Part shown: in pieces, positions 9,061 to 19,447 of the stretch
Numbering within the stretch: position 1 is the stretch's first letter
How the letters are laid out: every line of letters begins with the position of its first letter
DNA from: CBDANW01 sp965197825
Lineage (GTDB): Bacteria > Acidobacteriota > Vicinamibacteria > Marinacidobacterales > DATDRI01
Reading direction: 5' to 3'
NCBI GenBank assembly: GCA_965197825.1
Contig: CBDANW010000002.1
Coordinates: 186,001-250,000 of the forward strand
Length of the DNA stretch: 64,000 nucleotides
Position numbers and translations under genes: made by a program
The notes under the pieces: model-generated
What the model saw: the letters and a program-made list of their open reading frames with translations, nothing else
The model's database searches: none
Told to the model about the DNA's origin: nothing

Positions 9061-9064
<4 letters not shown>
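6941..9064 (+). CDS. hsdM: Type I restriction-modification DNA methyltransferase subunit
   Basis: 707 residues. An HsdM N-terminal helical domain (1-150) precedes an N6-adenine methylase domain with AdoMet motif LDPACGSGGMFVQS and catalytic motif NPPFN. It would methylate the recognition site together with HsdS and form the restriction complex with HsdR. At 707 residues it is longer than the usual 500-550: from about 470 a charged, probably coiled-coil region follows (ADIEALAAEVAARAANW and on). Overlaps the antitoxin (ATGA) and hsdS (GTGA). Confidence 0.95.
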
Positions 9065-10206
<1,142 letters not shown>

Positions 10207-10243
10207 TGGGAGCACCCGGCATCACCAGGGGAGGGCACGCGCG

Positions 10244-13200
10244 ATGGCGGTGACGCCCATCAACAGCGAGGACAGGCTGGTACAGGCGACCTTCGCCGAA
10301 CATCTGGAACGGGTGCTGGGCTGGGACAGCCTCTATGCCTGGAACGAGGAGACCTTCGGGCCCGAGGGCACCCTCGGCCGTGCCGATACCAAGCAAGCGG
10401 TGCTGATCCGCGAGCTGCGAGCGGCGCTGGAACGGCTAAACTCCGATCTGCCGACCTCGGCCATCGACGATGCCATGCGGGACCTGACCGTATACGATAT
10501 CAGCCGCTCGATGGTGCAACACAACCGCGACTTCTATCGGCTGCTCCGTGGCGGCGTGCCCGTGGAATACCGGGACGACCAGGGCCTCCGGAAATCCGCC
10601 CGAGCGCGGGTGATCGACTTCGACAATGCACCGGACTCAAACCGCTTTCTTGCCGTGCGTGAGCTGAAGCTGACCGGCATCCGCACGCCCAACTACAACC
10701 GCCGCGCCGACCTGGTCTGTTTTGTCAACGGCCTTCCGCTGGTCTACATCGAGTTGAAGGCAGTCTACAAGAACATTCGCGAGGGCTTCGACAACAACCT
10801 ATCCGACTATATGGACGAAAACGTCATCGCCCACGCCTTCCATCACAACGCCTTCCTAATCGTTTCGAACGGTGACCGTGCCCGCTACGGCTCGATCACT
10901 AGCGAGTGGGGGCATTTCGCCGAGTGGAAGCGGCTCGACGAGGCGGACAAGGGCAGGCTGGAAGCGGAGGTCCTCTTGAACGGCATGCTGGCGAAAGATC
11001 GGCTGCTGGACATTGTCGAGAGCTTCATCCTGTTCGACGAAAGCAAGCCGGGGGCCACACGCAAGGTGGTCGCGAGGAACCACCAGGTGCTGGGCGTCAA
11101 CCGGGCAGTGGCATCTGTGTCACGGCAAGAAGAATTGAAACTGGAGTTCCCACCGGAGCAGCGCCTGAAGCACCGCGTCGTCGAGTTGCCGCTTGAATCT
11201 GGAGAACTAGTCCAGGAAGTACCAACCCGAGATCGGGTGACTGCGCGGTCGCCGTTCATTCCCGAAGGCCCGCTCGACATCATCGAGCGGGCGCACCCCG
11301 ACCTCGGTCGGCTCGGCGTATTCTGGCACACCCAGGGCAGCGGTAAGTCCTATTCCATGGCCTTCTTCGCCGAGAAGGTGCGGCGGAAGCTGGAAGGCAA
11401 TTTCACGTTCCTGCTCATGACCGACCGAAACGATCTCGACGGCCAGATATACAAGACTTTCGTCGGCTGTGGCATCGCCGACGACCAGACGCCTCGGGCC
11501 GCGTCGGGCGACGATCTGGAAAAGCTGTTGAAGGAGAACCACCGCTACGTCTTCAGCCTGATCCACAAGTTCAACAAGGATGTCGATCCAAAGCAGCCCT
11601 ACAGCGAGCGCGACGACATCATCGTGATCTCGGACGAGGCGCATCGCACTCAAGCGGGGCGGTTGGCGCGCAACATGCGTCTCGCCCTGCCGAATGCGGC
11701 CTTCATCGGCTTCACCGGCACGCCGCTTTTCAAGCAGGACGAGATCACCAAACGCATCTTCGGCGATTACGTCTCTCGATACGATTTCAAGCGGTCCGAG
11801 GAGGACGGCGCAACCGTCAAGCTGGTCTACGAGAACCGGGGCGAGAAGCTGGGTGTCACACGGACGGATCTGAATGACCGCATTGCGGCGAAGATCGACG
11901 AGGCTGAGCTGGACCCCGACCAGGAGGCGCTGCTGGACAAGCTGTTGGGTCAGGACTACGAGGTCATCACCGCGGACGAACGGCTCGACAAGATTGCCGC
12001 CGACTTCGTCGAGCACTGCGTGACCCGCTGGGAGTCGGGCAAGTCGATGCTGGTCTGCATCGACAAGATCACCTGTGCCCGGATGCTCCAGCAGATCGTT
12101 CCACGATGGCAGGCGAAGGTGGCGTCGGTCCAGGCAGCGGCCGACGTGAAACGCGCGGCGGCGCAGGCGGCGCGTGACAAGACCAGTCGCGCCGCGTTTG
12201 AGGAGGAGGCGCAGCAGCTGGCGGCCCAAGCGGCCTGGCTGGATGAGACAATCGTTGAGATCATCATCAGTGAGGCGCAGAACGAGGTCAAAGACTTCGC
12301 GAAATGGGGCTTCGACATCATCCCACACCGTGCCCTGATGAAGCAGGGCTTCGAGACCGCCGACGGTCAGAGGGTGGATGTAGAAACCGCGTTCAAAAAC
12401 CCGGCGCATCCCTTCCGCGTCGCCATCGTCTGCGCCATGTGGATGACCGGTTTCGATGTCGAGTGCCTTTCGACGCTCTACATCGACAAGCCGATGAGGG
12501 CACACTCCTTGATGCAGGCGATCGCGCGGGCGAACCGGGTATATCCTGGCAAAGATTTCGGTCTGATCGTTGACTACAATGGCATGCTGAAAAGCCTACG
12601 GGAGGCGCTGGCGCAGTATGCGCTCGGCGATGATGGCGCCGGCGACGAGGAGACCGTCGCGCCGGTCGAGGAGCGTGTGCAGGCCCTGATCGAGGCCATC
12701 GAGGCGACAGAGGTGCATCTGCGCGGGCTAGGCTTCGACCCTGCGACGCTTGTCGGCTCGACTGGTTTCGCGCGTATCAAGGGACTGAAGGATGCGGTCG
12801 AGGCCGTCTATTCCAGCGACGAGGCCAAGCGTCGATTCGAGATCCTCGCCAGACAGGTGTTCGTCCGTTTCAAGGCATTGCTGATGGAACCGTCGGCGTT
12901 TGCCTACGCCGAGCGGCACGACAACATCGAGGCAATCTACAAGAAGCTGACGGAGCGGCGCGATACTGCGGACGTGACAGAACTCTTGAAGGAGCTGCAC
13001 CGGATCGTCAACGAGGCGATCCGCACGCAGGCGCCGGGCGATGACCAATCCGAAGGTCTGACCTTCGACCTCAGCCAGATCGACATGAAAAAACTGCGCG
13101 ACGAGTTCGCAAAGAAGGTCCGGCACAAGGCAACGGCACTTCAGGACATCCGCGAGATCGTCCAGCAGAAGCTGGACGAAATGTTAGCACGCAACCCTTT

Positions 13201-13660
13201 GCGCATGGACTATCAGCAGAAGTACGAGGAAATTGTCGACGATTACAACCGCGAGAAGGACCGCGTCAACATCGAGAAGACCTTCCGTCGACTGATGGAA
13301 CTCATGGACGAGTTGGATGCGGAGCAGAAGCGCGCGATCGAGGAGGGCCTCAATGAGCACGAACTCGCGCTGTTCGACTTGCTGAAGAAGGACGATCTTG
13401 CAAAGGCTGAGCGGGAGCGCGTCAAGCAAGCGAGCCGCAATCTGCTGGCGTCTATAAGGGCGCGTCTCTCCGAACTCGACCGTTTCTGGGAGAAGGAGCA
13501 GACCAAGGCGGATGTGGAGGTGTTCATTCTCGACGAGGTGTACGCCTGCCTGCCGACGCCGCCATTCACCGCCGATGAGAAGAAGGTGGTCGCGGCCGAG
13601 GTCTATGCACATGTCTGGCAACAGGCCGTCAGCGGTGAATTTACAAGGGCGGCGTGGTGA
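10244..13660 (+). CDS. hsdR: Type I restriction enzyme endonuclease/translocase subunit
   Basis: 1,138 residues. An N-terminal PD-(D/E)xK nuclease includes LVYIELKAVYKN (about 167-178). A superfamily 2 motor follows with Walker A WHTQGSGKSYSMAFF (about 361), the DEAH box VISDEAHRTQ (about 462) and motif III FIGFTGTP. The C-terminal half is helical and charged. It translocates DNA and cuts when the site is unmethylated. An SD-like GGGAGG lies before the ATG, 37 bp after hsdS. No frameshift seen, so the restriction system looks complete. Confidence 0.95.
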   Translation: MAVTPINSEDRLVQATFAEHLERVLGWDSLYAWNEETFGPEGTLGRADTKQAVLIRELRAALERLNSDLPTSAIDDAMRDLTVYDISRSMVQHNRDFYRLLRGGVPVEYRDDQGLRKSARARVIDFDNAPDSNRFLAVRELKLTGIRTPNYNRRADLVCFVNGLPLVYIELKAVYKNIREGFDNNLSDYMDENVIAHAFHHNAFLIVSNGDRARYGSITSEWGHFAEWKRLDEADKGRLEAEVLLNGMLAKDRLLDIVESFILFDESKPGATRKVVARNHQVLGVNRAVASVSRQEELKLEFPPEQRLKHRVVELPLESGELVQEVPTRDRVTARSPFIPEGPLDIIERAHPDLGRLGVFWHTQGSGKSYSMAFFAEKVRRKLEGNFTFLLMTDRNDLDGQIYKTFVGCGIADDQTPRAASGDDLEKLLKENHRYVFSLIHKFNKDVDPKQPYSERDDIIVISDEAHRTQAGRLARNMRLALPNAAFIGFTGTPLFKQDEITKRIFGDYVSRYDFKRSEEDGATVKLVYENRGEKLGVTRTDLNDRIAAKIDEAELDPDQEALLDKLLGQDYEVITADERLDKIAADFVEHCVTRWESGKSMLVCIDKITCARMLQQIVPRWQAKVASVQAAADVKRAAAQAARDKTSRAAFEEEAQQLAAQAAWLDETIVEIIISEAQNEVKDFAKWGFDIIPHRALMKQGFETADGQRVDVETAFKNPAHPFRVAIVCAMWMTGFDVECLSTLYIDKPMRAHSLMQAIARANRVYPGKDFGLIVDYNGMLKSLREALAQYALGDDGAGDEETVAPVEERVQALIEAIEATEVHLRGLGFDPATLVGSTGFARIKGLKDAVEAVYSSDEAKRRFEILARQVFVRFKALLMEPSAFAYAERHDNIEAIYKKLTERRDTADVTELLKELHRIVNEAIRTQAPGDDQSEGLTFDLSQIDMKKLRDEFAKKVRHKATALQDIREIVQQKLDEMLARNPLRMDYQQKYEEIVDDYNREKDRVNIEKTFRRLMELMDELDAEQKRAIEEGLNEHELALFDLLKKDDLAKAERERVKQASRNLLASIRARLSELDRFWEKEQTKADVEVFILDEVYACLPTPPFTADEKKVVAAEVYAHVWQQAVSGEFTRAAW

Positions 13661-13720
13661 TTCCGGGCGCCCATTAGAGGTGCTCAGCAGAACAAAAGGA
13701 GCGAGTGTAAAGATCAGGGG

Positions 13721-13870
13721 ATGACGAAGACTGAATATCTCAAGGACAGTTACAAGTCGCGACTATACATTCTGCATGCCTCAACTCGTACACTCCGAAG
13801 AGAGGACTCATCAAGGTTGCGGCCCCTTCTGCTCCTATCTTTGTTGCTAGGAGTTTTTAGAGAGACTTGA
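13721..13870 (+). CDS. Possible small protein downstream of hsdR
   Basis: A 49-codon frame starts at an ATG after AAAGGAGCGAG and a weak GGGG, and ends with a Leu-rich run (RPLLLLSLLLGVF). It could be a small membrane peptide or chance. Nothing else is recognisable between hsdR and the repeat at 13942. Confidence 0.2.
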   Translation: MTKTEYLKDSYKSRLYILHASTRTLRREDSSRLRPLLLLSLLLGVFRET

Positions 13871-13941
13871 GAGATACCCATTTAACGTTTTTCGGCGGAG
13901 AGACAAGAGTCTGGAGGGCTTTTGAGTCAATACCGTCAGTT

Positions 13942-14121
13942 GTGCCTTCTATTTATTCATCCGCGCGCCCCGAACCTGATCGGTCTCCGATCTGCCAGGA
14001 CTATGCCTGCATGATTTCGTCGTTTGTTCGCGCTCGGCCCTGGGCACGGCCGCAAACACAGACTCCTAAGTTGCTGATTTATGGGCTATTTCAAAAGGGC
14101 TGAGTTTTGGCACAGGACGGG
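13942..14121. repeat. 180-bp non-autonomous element N1 (copy 1)
   Basis: Begins GTGCCTTCTATTTATTCATC and ends GGCTGAGTTTTGGCACAGGA plus CGGG. The right 70 bp match the right end of the intact IS. Near-identical full copies occur at 18311-18490 and 52563-52742, with partial copies at 31130 and 49661. No coding capacity. Confidence 0.8.
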
Positions 14122-14158
14122 GTCTAAGACGATTGAACTCTTGCGTACTGAAGCGGCA

Positions 14159-15214
14159 TCACAATGTGGCACGCCAGCATCTAATGATGCGCAGAAATTT
14201 CCCTACATTGTAGCCAATATAAACCAGAGTCTCGTGAATGCCTCGTGAATCGTCTTGTCCAACATCCCCGTCACCTCGCAGGTTTCTGTTGGCAATCTCC
14301 AGCATTCGTTTCAACGATTTCCTCTTGGACAAGGAACTATGGCTCACTTCATTATTGCGAAGGACATCCAACAGTGTACCGAGCGTGTAGTCGTCCCCAT
14401 ATACTTCAAAGATTTTGAAGTCCAACCAGTCGCCCCTAGCTAGTGAACGGCGACCGTAGTTGAGGGGATTGTAGTCGTCCAAATGATTGTATCCGCCGTG
14501 CCATTTGCCGAGTCGGTATTCGGAGTCCGCTCGCTGAACGGACATGAACATACCTTGCTCGAACGAGTTCAGAACGCGAGCGTTCTGTCCGACATATAGG
14601 TCAAATAGAGAGCAGTTGTTTTCTATAGGCTTCTGGCGAATGATTTGTTTGTGCTGTCGAGTGAGGTACTCCATCGCAGTTTTCGAGTCGAGCATCATTT
14701 TGTGTAGAATGCTCACGACAGTCTGAAACGTGAAATACGAAGCATTAAAAGAGCGTGCCCTGATTAGGTTTGTCTCAAATCCCTTCACTAGTTCGCACAC
14801 GGCGCCAACGCTCCTTGATGCGGCCTTGAGAAAAGCATCTTGTGTCTCGCTCAAAATAAAGGCTAGCTGAGGAGGAGGCCACTTCAGGGCTTCCTGAAGC
14901 CCGGTCTCAGTAAAATCAACATATGCTCCATGATCGCCCTTGGGACAGATCTCCAGCAAGCCATCAGATACAGCTATAAGAAGAATGTTCTCATCCTTTT
15001 TTGACAAGATGTAATAGCGCCCCGTGAATCCTTTGGCGGAGTTGCTATAAAGAGTGAGATCCTTCTTGCATATGGGGCCGTAGTTACCTTCAAGAGATAG
15101 ATCCATTAAGATAAGACAAAGACCTTTTGTTGTTAGGACACCGTTAGGTGATAGGGCGTCCTTTGGTGAACGATCTGTGAAGTACAGTTTCGTCCAGCCG
15201 GAATGTGGTTTCAT
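14159..15214 (-). CDS. Hypothetical protein in the defence island
   Basis: 351 residues from MKPHSGWTKLYFTDRSPKDA; the frame is open a further 18 codons upstream. I do not recognise it. The N-terminal half is rich in strands (TKGLCLILMDLSLEGNYG, RYYILSKKDENILLIAVSDG), the middle is helical (LTRQHKQIIRQKPIENN) and the C-terminus is basic (SKRKSLKRMLEIANRNL). No signal peptide or membrane segment. Its base composition is poorer in G+C than the flanking genes, suggesting transfer. It stands alone on the minus strand between the restriction operon and an aquaporin, with a perfect palindrome 53 bp upstream. A defence or regulatory role is possible but not shown. Confidence 0.75.
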   Translation of the reverse strand: MKPHSGWTKLYFTDRSPKDALSPNGVLTTKGLCLILMDLSLEGNYGPICKKDLTLYSNSAKGFTGRYYILSKKDENILLIAVSDGLLEICPKGDHGAYVDFTETGLQEALKWPPPQLAFILSETQDAFLKAASRSVGAVCELVKGFETNLIRARSFNASYFTFQTVVSILHKMMLDSKTAMEYLTRQHKQIIRQKPIENNCSLFDLYVGQNARVLNSFEQGMFMSVQRADSEYRLGKWHGGYNHLDDYNPLNYGRRSLARGDWLDFKIFEVYGDDYTLGTLLDVLRNNEVSHSSLSKRKSLKRMLEIANRNLRGDGDVGQDDSRGIHETLVYIGYNVGKFLRIIRCWRATL

Positions 15215-15266
15215 TGGTAACTGCCTGTGCTCCGCAAAAAAGAAGATCGACCAGAAGCAGCCTACC

Positions 15267-15293
15267 ATAGCAGGTCGGTATTAGACCTGCTAT
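15267..15293. promoter_or_regulatory. Perfect 10-bp inverted repeat upstream of the hypothetical gene
   Basis: ATAGCAGGTC, 7-nt centre GGTATTA, GACCTGCTAT. It lies 53 bp before the chosen start codon and has no T-run, so an operator is more likely than a terminator. Confidence 0.5.
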
Positions 15294-15325
15294 GCGGGGG
15301 GAAACTCACGTTCTGCCTGTCGCAC

Positions 15326-15452
15326 CCCGTCCTGTGCCAAAACTCGGCCCAGCCGGCATCGACGAAAGAACTGCGCCTCTCGAAATCAGGCTAAAACTCT
15401 AGCACGCGAACAGGTTACGCGGCGGCCGCCAACACTTGACTGCGGAAGCACC
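15326..15452. repeat. 127-bp non-autonomous element N4 (copy 1)
   Basis: One end is CCCGTCCTGTGCCAAAACTC, the other (reverse complement) GGTGCTTCCGCAGTCAAGTG, so it joins the ends of two different repeat families. Copies at 31806-31920 plus 33321-33338 (split by an IS256 element) and 39562-39687. Confidence 0.75.
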
Positions 15453-15479
15453 ATTTGGACCAGACGCGAGAGAAAGAGG

Positions 15480-16163
15480 TCAAGATTCTATCTGAATATT
15501 GGCGTTGCTCGGGTTACAGCATTCCGAGTCTCGCACACAGCGACAACCGCCGACCGCGAGGAGAGCGCCGAGCACCGGAGCCGTGAGATAGATCCAGAGA
15601 GCTTGGACGTGTCCACTCACCAGCGCGGGTCCGAGGGAGCGCGCCGGATTCATCGACGCACCCGAGACGGGTCCCCCTAAGAGAGACCCTAGGGCGACGG
15701 CTCCACCTACGGCGACTCCTGCCAATAGGCCCTTCTCTTTTGCGCCGGTGGAAACGCCGAGAATCACGAACATCAGAATGGATGTGAGGAGCACCTCGAG
15801 AACGAAAGACTGCGAAGCCCGACCAGCGGGAATTGTCGCGCCGAGGGTCTGGCTCTCCAGAAACAACGCACGAACGATGAGGCTGGCAGCGAGGGCACCT
15901 GCGGACTGACTAACGACGTAGGGCGCAACCTCACGGCGCGACATTCGCCCCGAGGCCCAGAACCCTAGTGTCACGGCGGGGTTCAAATGCGCACCGGAAA
16001 CGTCCCCCACCGAATAGATCATTGCCATGACCACCAGACCGAACGTGAGGGCCACGCCTACGTGGGAAATAACTCCCCCGTTGAGTTCGTTAATGACGAT
16101 GGCGGCGGTGCCCGCGAACACGAGCGCAAAGGTACCAATGGATTCAGCCAGATAGCGTTTCAT
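15480..16163 (-). CDS. Aquaporin / MIP-family channel
   Basis: 227 residues, six predicted membrane helices and both pore motifs: HLNPAVTLG in the first half and SMNPARSLGP in the second. It passes water or small neutral solutes across the inner membrane. Length is normal for AqpZ/GlpF proteins. The C-terminus has an extra Cys-containing tail (GGCRCVRDSECCNPSN). It stands alone between repeats, so context says nothing about substrate; which subclass it belongs to I cannot tell by eye. Confidence 0.9.
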   Translation of the reverse strand: MKRYLAESIGTFALVFAGTAAIVINELNGGVISHVGVALTFGLVVMAMIYSVGDVSGAHLNPAVTLGFWASGRMSRREVAPYVVSQSAGALAASLIVRALFLESQTLGATIPAGRASQSFVLEVLLTSILMFVILGVSTGAKEKGLLAGVAVGGAVALGSLLGGPVSGASMNPARSLGPALVSGHVQALWIYLTAPVLGALLAVGGCRCVRDSECCNPSNANIQIES

Positions 16164-16258
16164 GGGGCCCCGATTATACCGGCTAGGCGGAAGTCGCTAC
16201 GGTGAGTCGCGCGAGATGATCCGCGGTATACTCCTGACCGATCGTCTCACATCGCCAT

Positions 16259-17372
16259 CCCGTCCTGTGCCAAAACTCGGCCTTTTTGAAATAGCCCATA
16301 AATCAGCAGCTTAGTGTCTGTGTTTGCGACCGGGCCAAGGGCCGTGGGCTTTACAATCGTCTTGGGCGGGCGGGTCGTCACCATGCAGATGACCACCTAG
16401 TCGAGAGCGAATATCGAAGCGTGTTCCTGAAGCTGTTTTCACGCTACGCCGAGCGGGCCCACCGAGGGGCTACCGTCGCCAGCGACAATCTACGCGGCAC
16501 GGCAGTAGTAGTTGAGAATGCCCCCAAGTCGCTCTCGCGACACGATGGGGCCAGCGCTATTCGCGCTTGCCGGCAGAGGTGTGAGGAGCTCGTTGCCGAG
16601 ACCTTGGTGGTTCCGTTCTGTGTGATAGTGCACTACGTATTCGGTTACCGCTGTGCGCAGGTGTCGCTCACTGAGAGGTACGAAGCGGTCGAGACACTCT
16701 CGACGTATGGAGAGAACGAATCTTTCCGCGTATGCGTTCAGATTCGGACTGTTCGCTGGAAGGCGCAGGGGCTTCACGCCTGAATCTCTCAACAGCCCAC
16801 GTACCGCCTCGGTGAATAGCGGGTCCCGGTCGTGGATGAGGTACCGCTTGCCAAGGAGGAAACCATCCCACATGTCAGTGAGGTTTCTTGCCGCCTGCTT
16901 CATCCACTCCCCGAATGAGCTCACGGATATCCTTCGCCGTCGGAGGTCGGCCTGGGCTCCGGTTCTTGCTGCCATCGTACTTGGCTGTGATGAGGTGGCG
17001 GTACCAGCGCAGAAGCGTAGCGGGTGTGGCAACGGACGCAATCTGGGCCAGCGCCTCCCGGCCCAAAGCCTGGGCCTTGACCGCCTGCGCCGGTCGTCGT
17101 CCGAGAGCCTGAGACGTTTGCCCCGAAGCCCGGCTCGGAGCACACGGTTCTCCTCTTGCAGGTAGTCGATCACATCCTGCTGCTGGCGGTTGACCCAGCC
17201 AGCTAGAACGAGCAGTAGGAATTGCACGTGGTACGTCATCATGGATCTGAAGATAACACCCTCGGGCCAGACGATTGTAAAGCCTACGGCCCTTGGCCCC
17301 GGCGCAAACACAGACACTAAGCTGCTGATTTATGGCCTATTTCAAAAGGGCCGAGTTTTGGCACAGGACGGG
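16259..17372 (-). mobile_element. rve-type IS, internally deleted copy B with broken transposase
   Basis: Both terminal repeats are present (CCCGTCCTGTGCC left, GGCACAGGACGGG right) but the element is 1,114 bp against 1,433 for the intact one. The transposase (16490-17242, minus) starts normally (MMTYHVQFLLLVLAGWVN), is frameshifted after RLSDDDRRR, and lacks about 320 bp that encode the middle of the protein including the first catalytic Asp; the frame is regained at GEWMKQAARNL. With both ends intact it could still be moved in trans. Confidence 0.88.
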
Positions 17373-17410
17373 TTTCGATGGTCCGGCACACCCCCACTCT
17401 CTAGGACAAT

Positions 17411-17809
17411 CTAGAACCCGAAGGTCTTAGACACCCTTACCTCATGTGGCCCAAACGTCACATCCATTCTGGCTTTTTCCGGAAGCATCATCATGACGAT
17501 ACCCGCCGCTGCCGCGCCTACTCCACTCCACATTAGCGCCGGCCGTTCATACGAGATCCCCGTCGTCGCTTCCCTGACATCAGAACCTGCACTACTGATC
17601 AGAACGCACTGCGTAGGAAGATTTTGGAACGTATGCGTCGAATACCCGTCAGGGCACTGATCCCCCTTGTAGTTGAACGCCGCTAACACAAGAACTCCTC
17701 CGGAGAGCACGAGAATAGCCCCAGCCTCTTTCTTGCCGGCGGCTTGGGATTGGGTGGGGAGCAACGCCAGGAACAGCGCGAACGTCAAAAGTATGACAAT
17801 ATTTTTCAT
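17411..17809 (-). CDS. Small exported protein of unknown function
   Basis: 132 residues with a clear signal peptide: MKNIVILLTFALFLALLPTQ, then SQA before AGKKEAG. AAGGAG lies 11 bases before the ATG, so this start is chosen although the frame continues upstream into a transposase relic. Two further hydrophobic stretches (GAILVLSGGVLVLAAF; SGVGAAAAGIVMMML) could be membrane segments. Three cysteines would be periplasmic. No family recognised. It sits between IS copy B and an IS256 fragment. Confidence 0.7.
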   Translation of the reverse strand: MKNIVILLTFALFLALLPTQSQAAGKKEAGAILVLSGGVLVLAAFNYKGDQCPDGYSTHTFQNLPTQCVLISSAGSDVREATTGISYERPALMWSGVGAAAAGIVMMMLPEKARMDVTFGPHEVRVSKTFGF

Positions 17810-17869
17810 CGACGACTTTTCTCCTTCGTACGGGATGCCCGATGGCCTTGATTGGTCATCGGGCTCGGC

Positions 17870-18199
17870 CCAGATGCCGAGATGACCGTCACCGATCACC
17901 AAACGGGGACATCTCAGACCGCGCTTCTTCAGTCTCCGTAGCAGCGACGACCATGACGCTTCGGATTCTCGATGCCCGGCCTCCAGCGTCAGGACGATTT
18001 TCGTCCCGTCGGACAGGCCACCAACCGCAACTAGTACCGCCGCCTTGTCCTTCTCAAGGCCGGCCTTCACGTACACGCCATCTTCCCACAGGTACACGAG
18101 CTTGAGTTCTTCCAGTGGGCGAGCTAGCCACTGCTCGTACTCTCCCTGCCATTTCTGTTTCAGCCGCGACACCGTGCTGGGAGAAAGTGGACCCAACAC
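17870..18199 (-). pseudogene. IS256-family transposase fragment
   Basis: An internal part of a mutator-type transposase: STVSRLKQKWQGEYEQW, LVYLWEDGVYVKAGLEKDKA, LRCPRLVIGDGHLGIWA. Both the N-terminal and C-terminal thirds are missing. It fuses in frame with the following exported-protein gene, but the ribosome site argues that this is accidental. It may belong to the same lineage as the element starting at 63575. Confidence 0.75.
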
Positions 18200-18310
18200 G
18201 TGCCGCTCGGCAGCCTGATGATGGTGACGAGCAACGCGTGCACGAGCGGATGCGGAGCGACCCTGCCGGGACCGGCATCAGCCCCGGCGTTCCGAGCGCC
18301 GCCGTGCCCT

Positions 18311-18490
18311 GTGCCTTCTATTTATTCATCCGCGCCGACCCGAACCTGATCGGTCTCCGATCTGCCGGGACTATGCCTGCATGATTTCGTCGTTTGTTCG
18401 CGCTCGGCCCTGGGCACGGCCGCAAACACAGACTCTAAGTTGCTGATTTATGGGCTATTTCAAAAGGGCTGAGTTTTGGCACAGGACGGG
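18311..18490. repeat. 180-bp non-autonomous element N1 (copy 2)
   Basis: Nearly identical to 52563-52742. From 18491 to 18622 there is no gene, only a short leader for the next CDS. Confidence 0.8.
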
Positions 18491-18622
18491 GATCGCTCAC
18501 AAGCCAAGCGATTTTGTCGACATCATCATGTCGGCTCCTTCTAGTTCGCCCACTTGAGATCCCGATTCTCCCCATCTAGGCTCTTGAGGCGCTCCCGCGC
18601 CTCAGCTAGAATACCGTAAGAA

Positions 18623-19447
18623 ATGGCTAAATTGACATCGATTGAGTGGACTGATCATACCTTCAATCCGTGGTGGGGGTGCACGAAGGTATCCCCAGGT
18701 TGTGATCATTGCTATGCGGAACTGTGGGCGCGACGAGTCGGCCAAGCTGTGTGGGGCCACAAAAAACCGCGCCGGTTTTTCCGCCATGCGCACTGGCAGC
18801 AGCCCCGCGCTTGGAACTCCGAGGCTGCTGCGAAGCGACAGCGGCGGCGCGTGTTCTGTGCTTCGATGGCGGATGTCTTTGAGGATCGCCGCGACTTGGA
18901 CGACGCGCGTAGGCGCCTATGGAACCTGATTGCCGATACGCCGCATCTCGACTGGCAGCTGCTGACAAAGCGGCCACAGATGGTTCCGCGGCTAGCGCCT
19001 TGGGGGGATAACTGGCCGGACAATGTCTGGCTTGGCACGACCGTTGAGGACCAAGATCGCGCCGATCTCAGGCTTCCGATCTTGCTGCGCGTACCGGCAA
19101 AGGTACGCTTCCTATCATGCGAACCGCTGATAGGTCCTGTCGACTTGTCGTCGCTCGTTCGGTACGAACAAGAGATCCACTGGATCATAGCCGGCGGCGA
19201 GAGCGGGCACGGCTCGAGGCCGATGGAACCGGCTTGGGTTCGTCGGCTGCGAGACTTTTCTCTGCAGCTCAACATCGCTTTTCATTTCAAGCAGTGGGGC
19301 CATTGGGGGCCAGATGCTCCCGATGCGACTACCGTAAGGTCCAAGAGCCTGACTGATGGCGTAGTGTTGCACGCCGTCGGCAAGAAACTCGCCGGTCGCC
19401 GATTGGACGGTGAGACGTGGGATCAAGTGCCGAGCGTTCAGCCGTAA
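18623..19447 (+). CDS. DUF5131 (phage Gp37/Gp68-like) protein with three-Cys motif
   Basis: 274 residues. The N-terminus has IEWTDHTFNPWWGCTKVSPG followed by CDHCYAE, the three-cysteine motif that resembles a radical-SAM or metal cluster. Further family blocks are ASMADVFEDR, WQLLTKRP, NVWLGTTVEDQ, RFLSCEPLIGP and IIAGGESGHGSRPM. The family occurs in phages and defence or mobile regions and is often paired with TcmP, as here (the next start codon overlaps its stop, TAATG). The biochemical function is unknown to me. Confidence 0.88.
   Translation: MAKLTSIEWTDHTFNPWWGCTKVSPGCDHCYAELWARRVGQAVWGHKKPRRFFRHAHWQQPRAWNSEAAAKRQRRRVFCASMADVFEDRRDLDDARRRLWNLIADTPHLDWQLLTKRPQMVPRLAPWGDNWPDNVWLGTTVEDQDRADLRLPILLRVPAKVRFLSCEPLIGPVDLSSLVRYEQEIHWIIAGGESGHGSRPMEPAWVRRLRDFSLQLNIAFHFKQWGHWGPDAPDATTVRSKSLTDGVVLHAVGKKLAGRRLDGETWDQVPSVQP

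Noticed and set aside
11207..12505. 432-codon minus-strand frame opposite hsdR
   Set aside because: Antisense shadow; hsdR motifs lie on the other strand.
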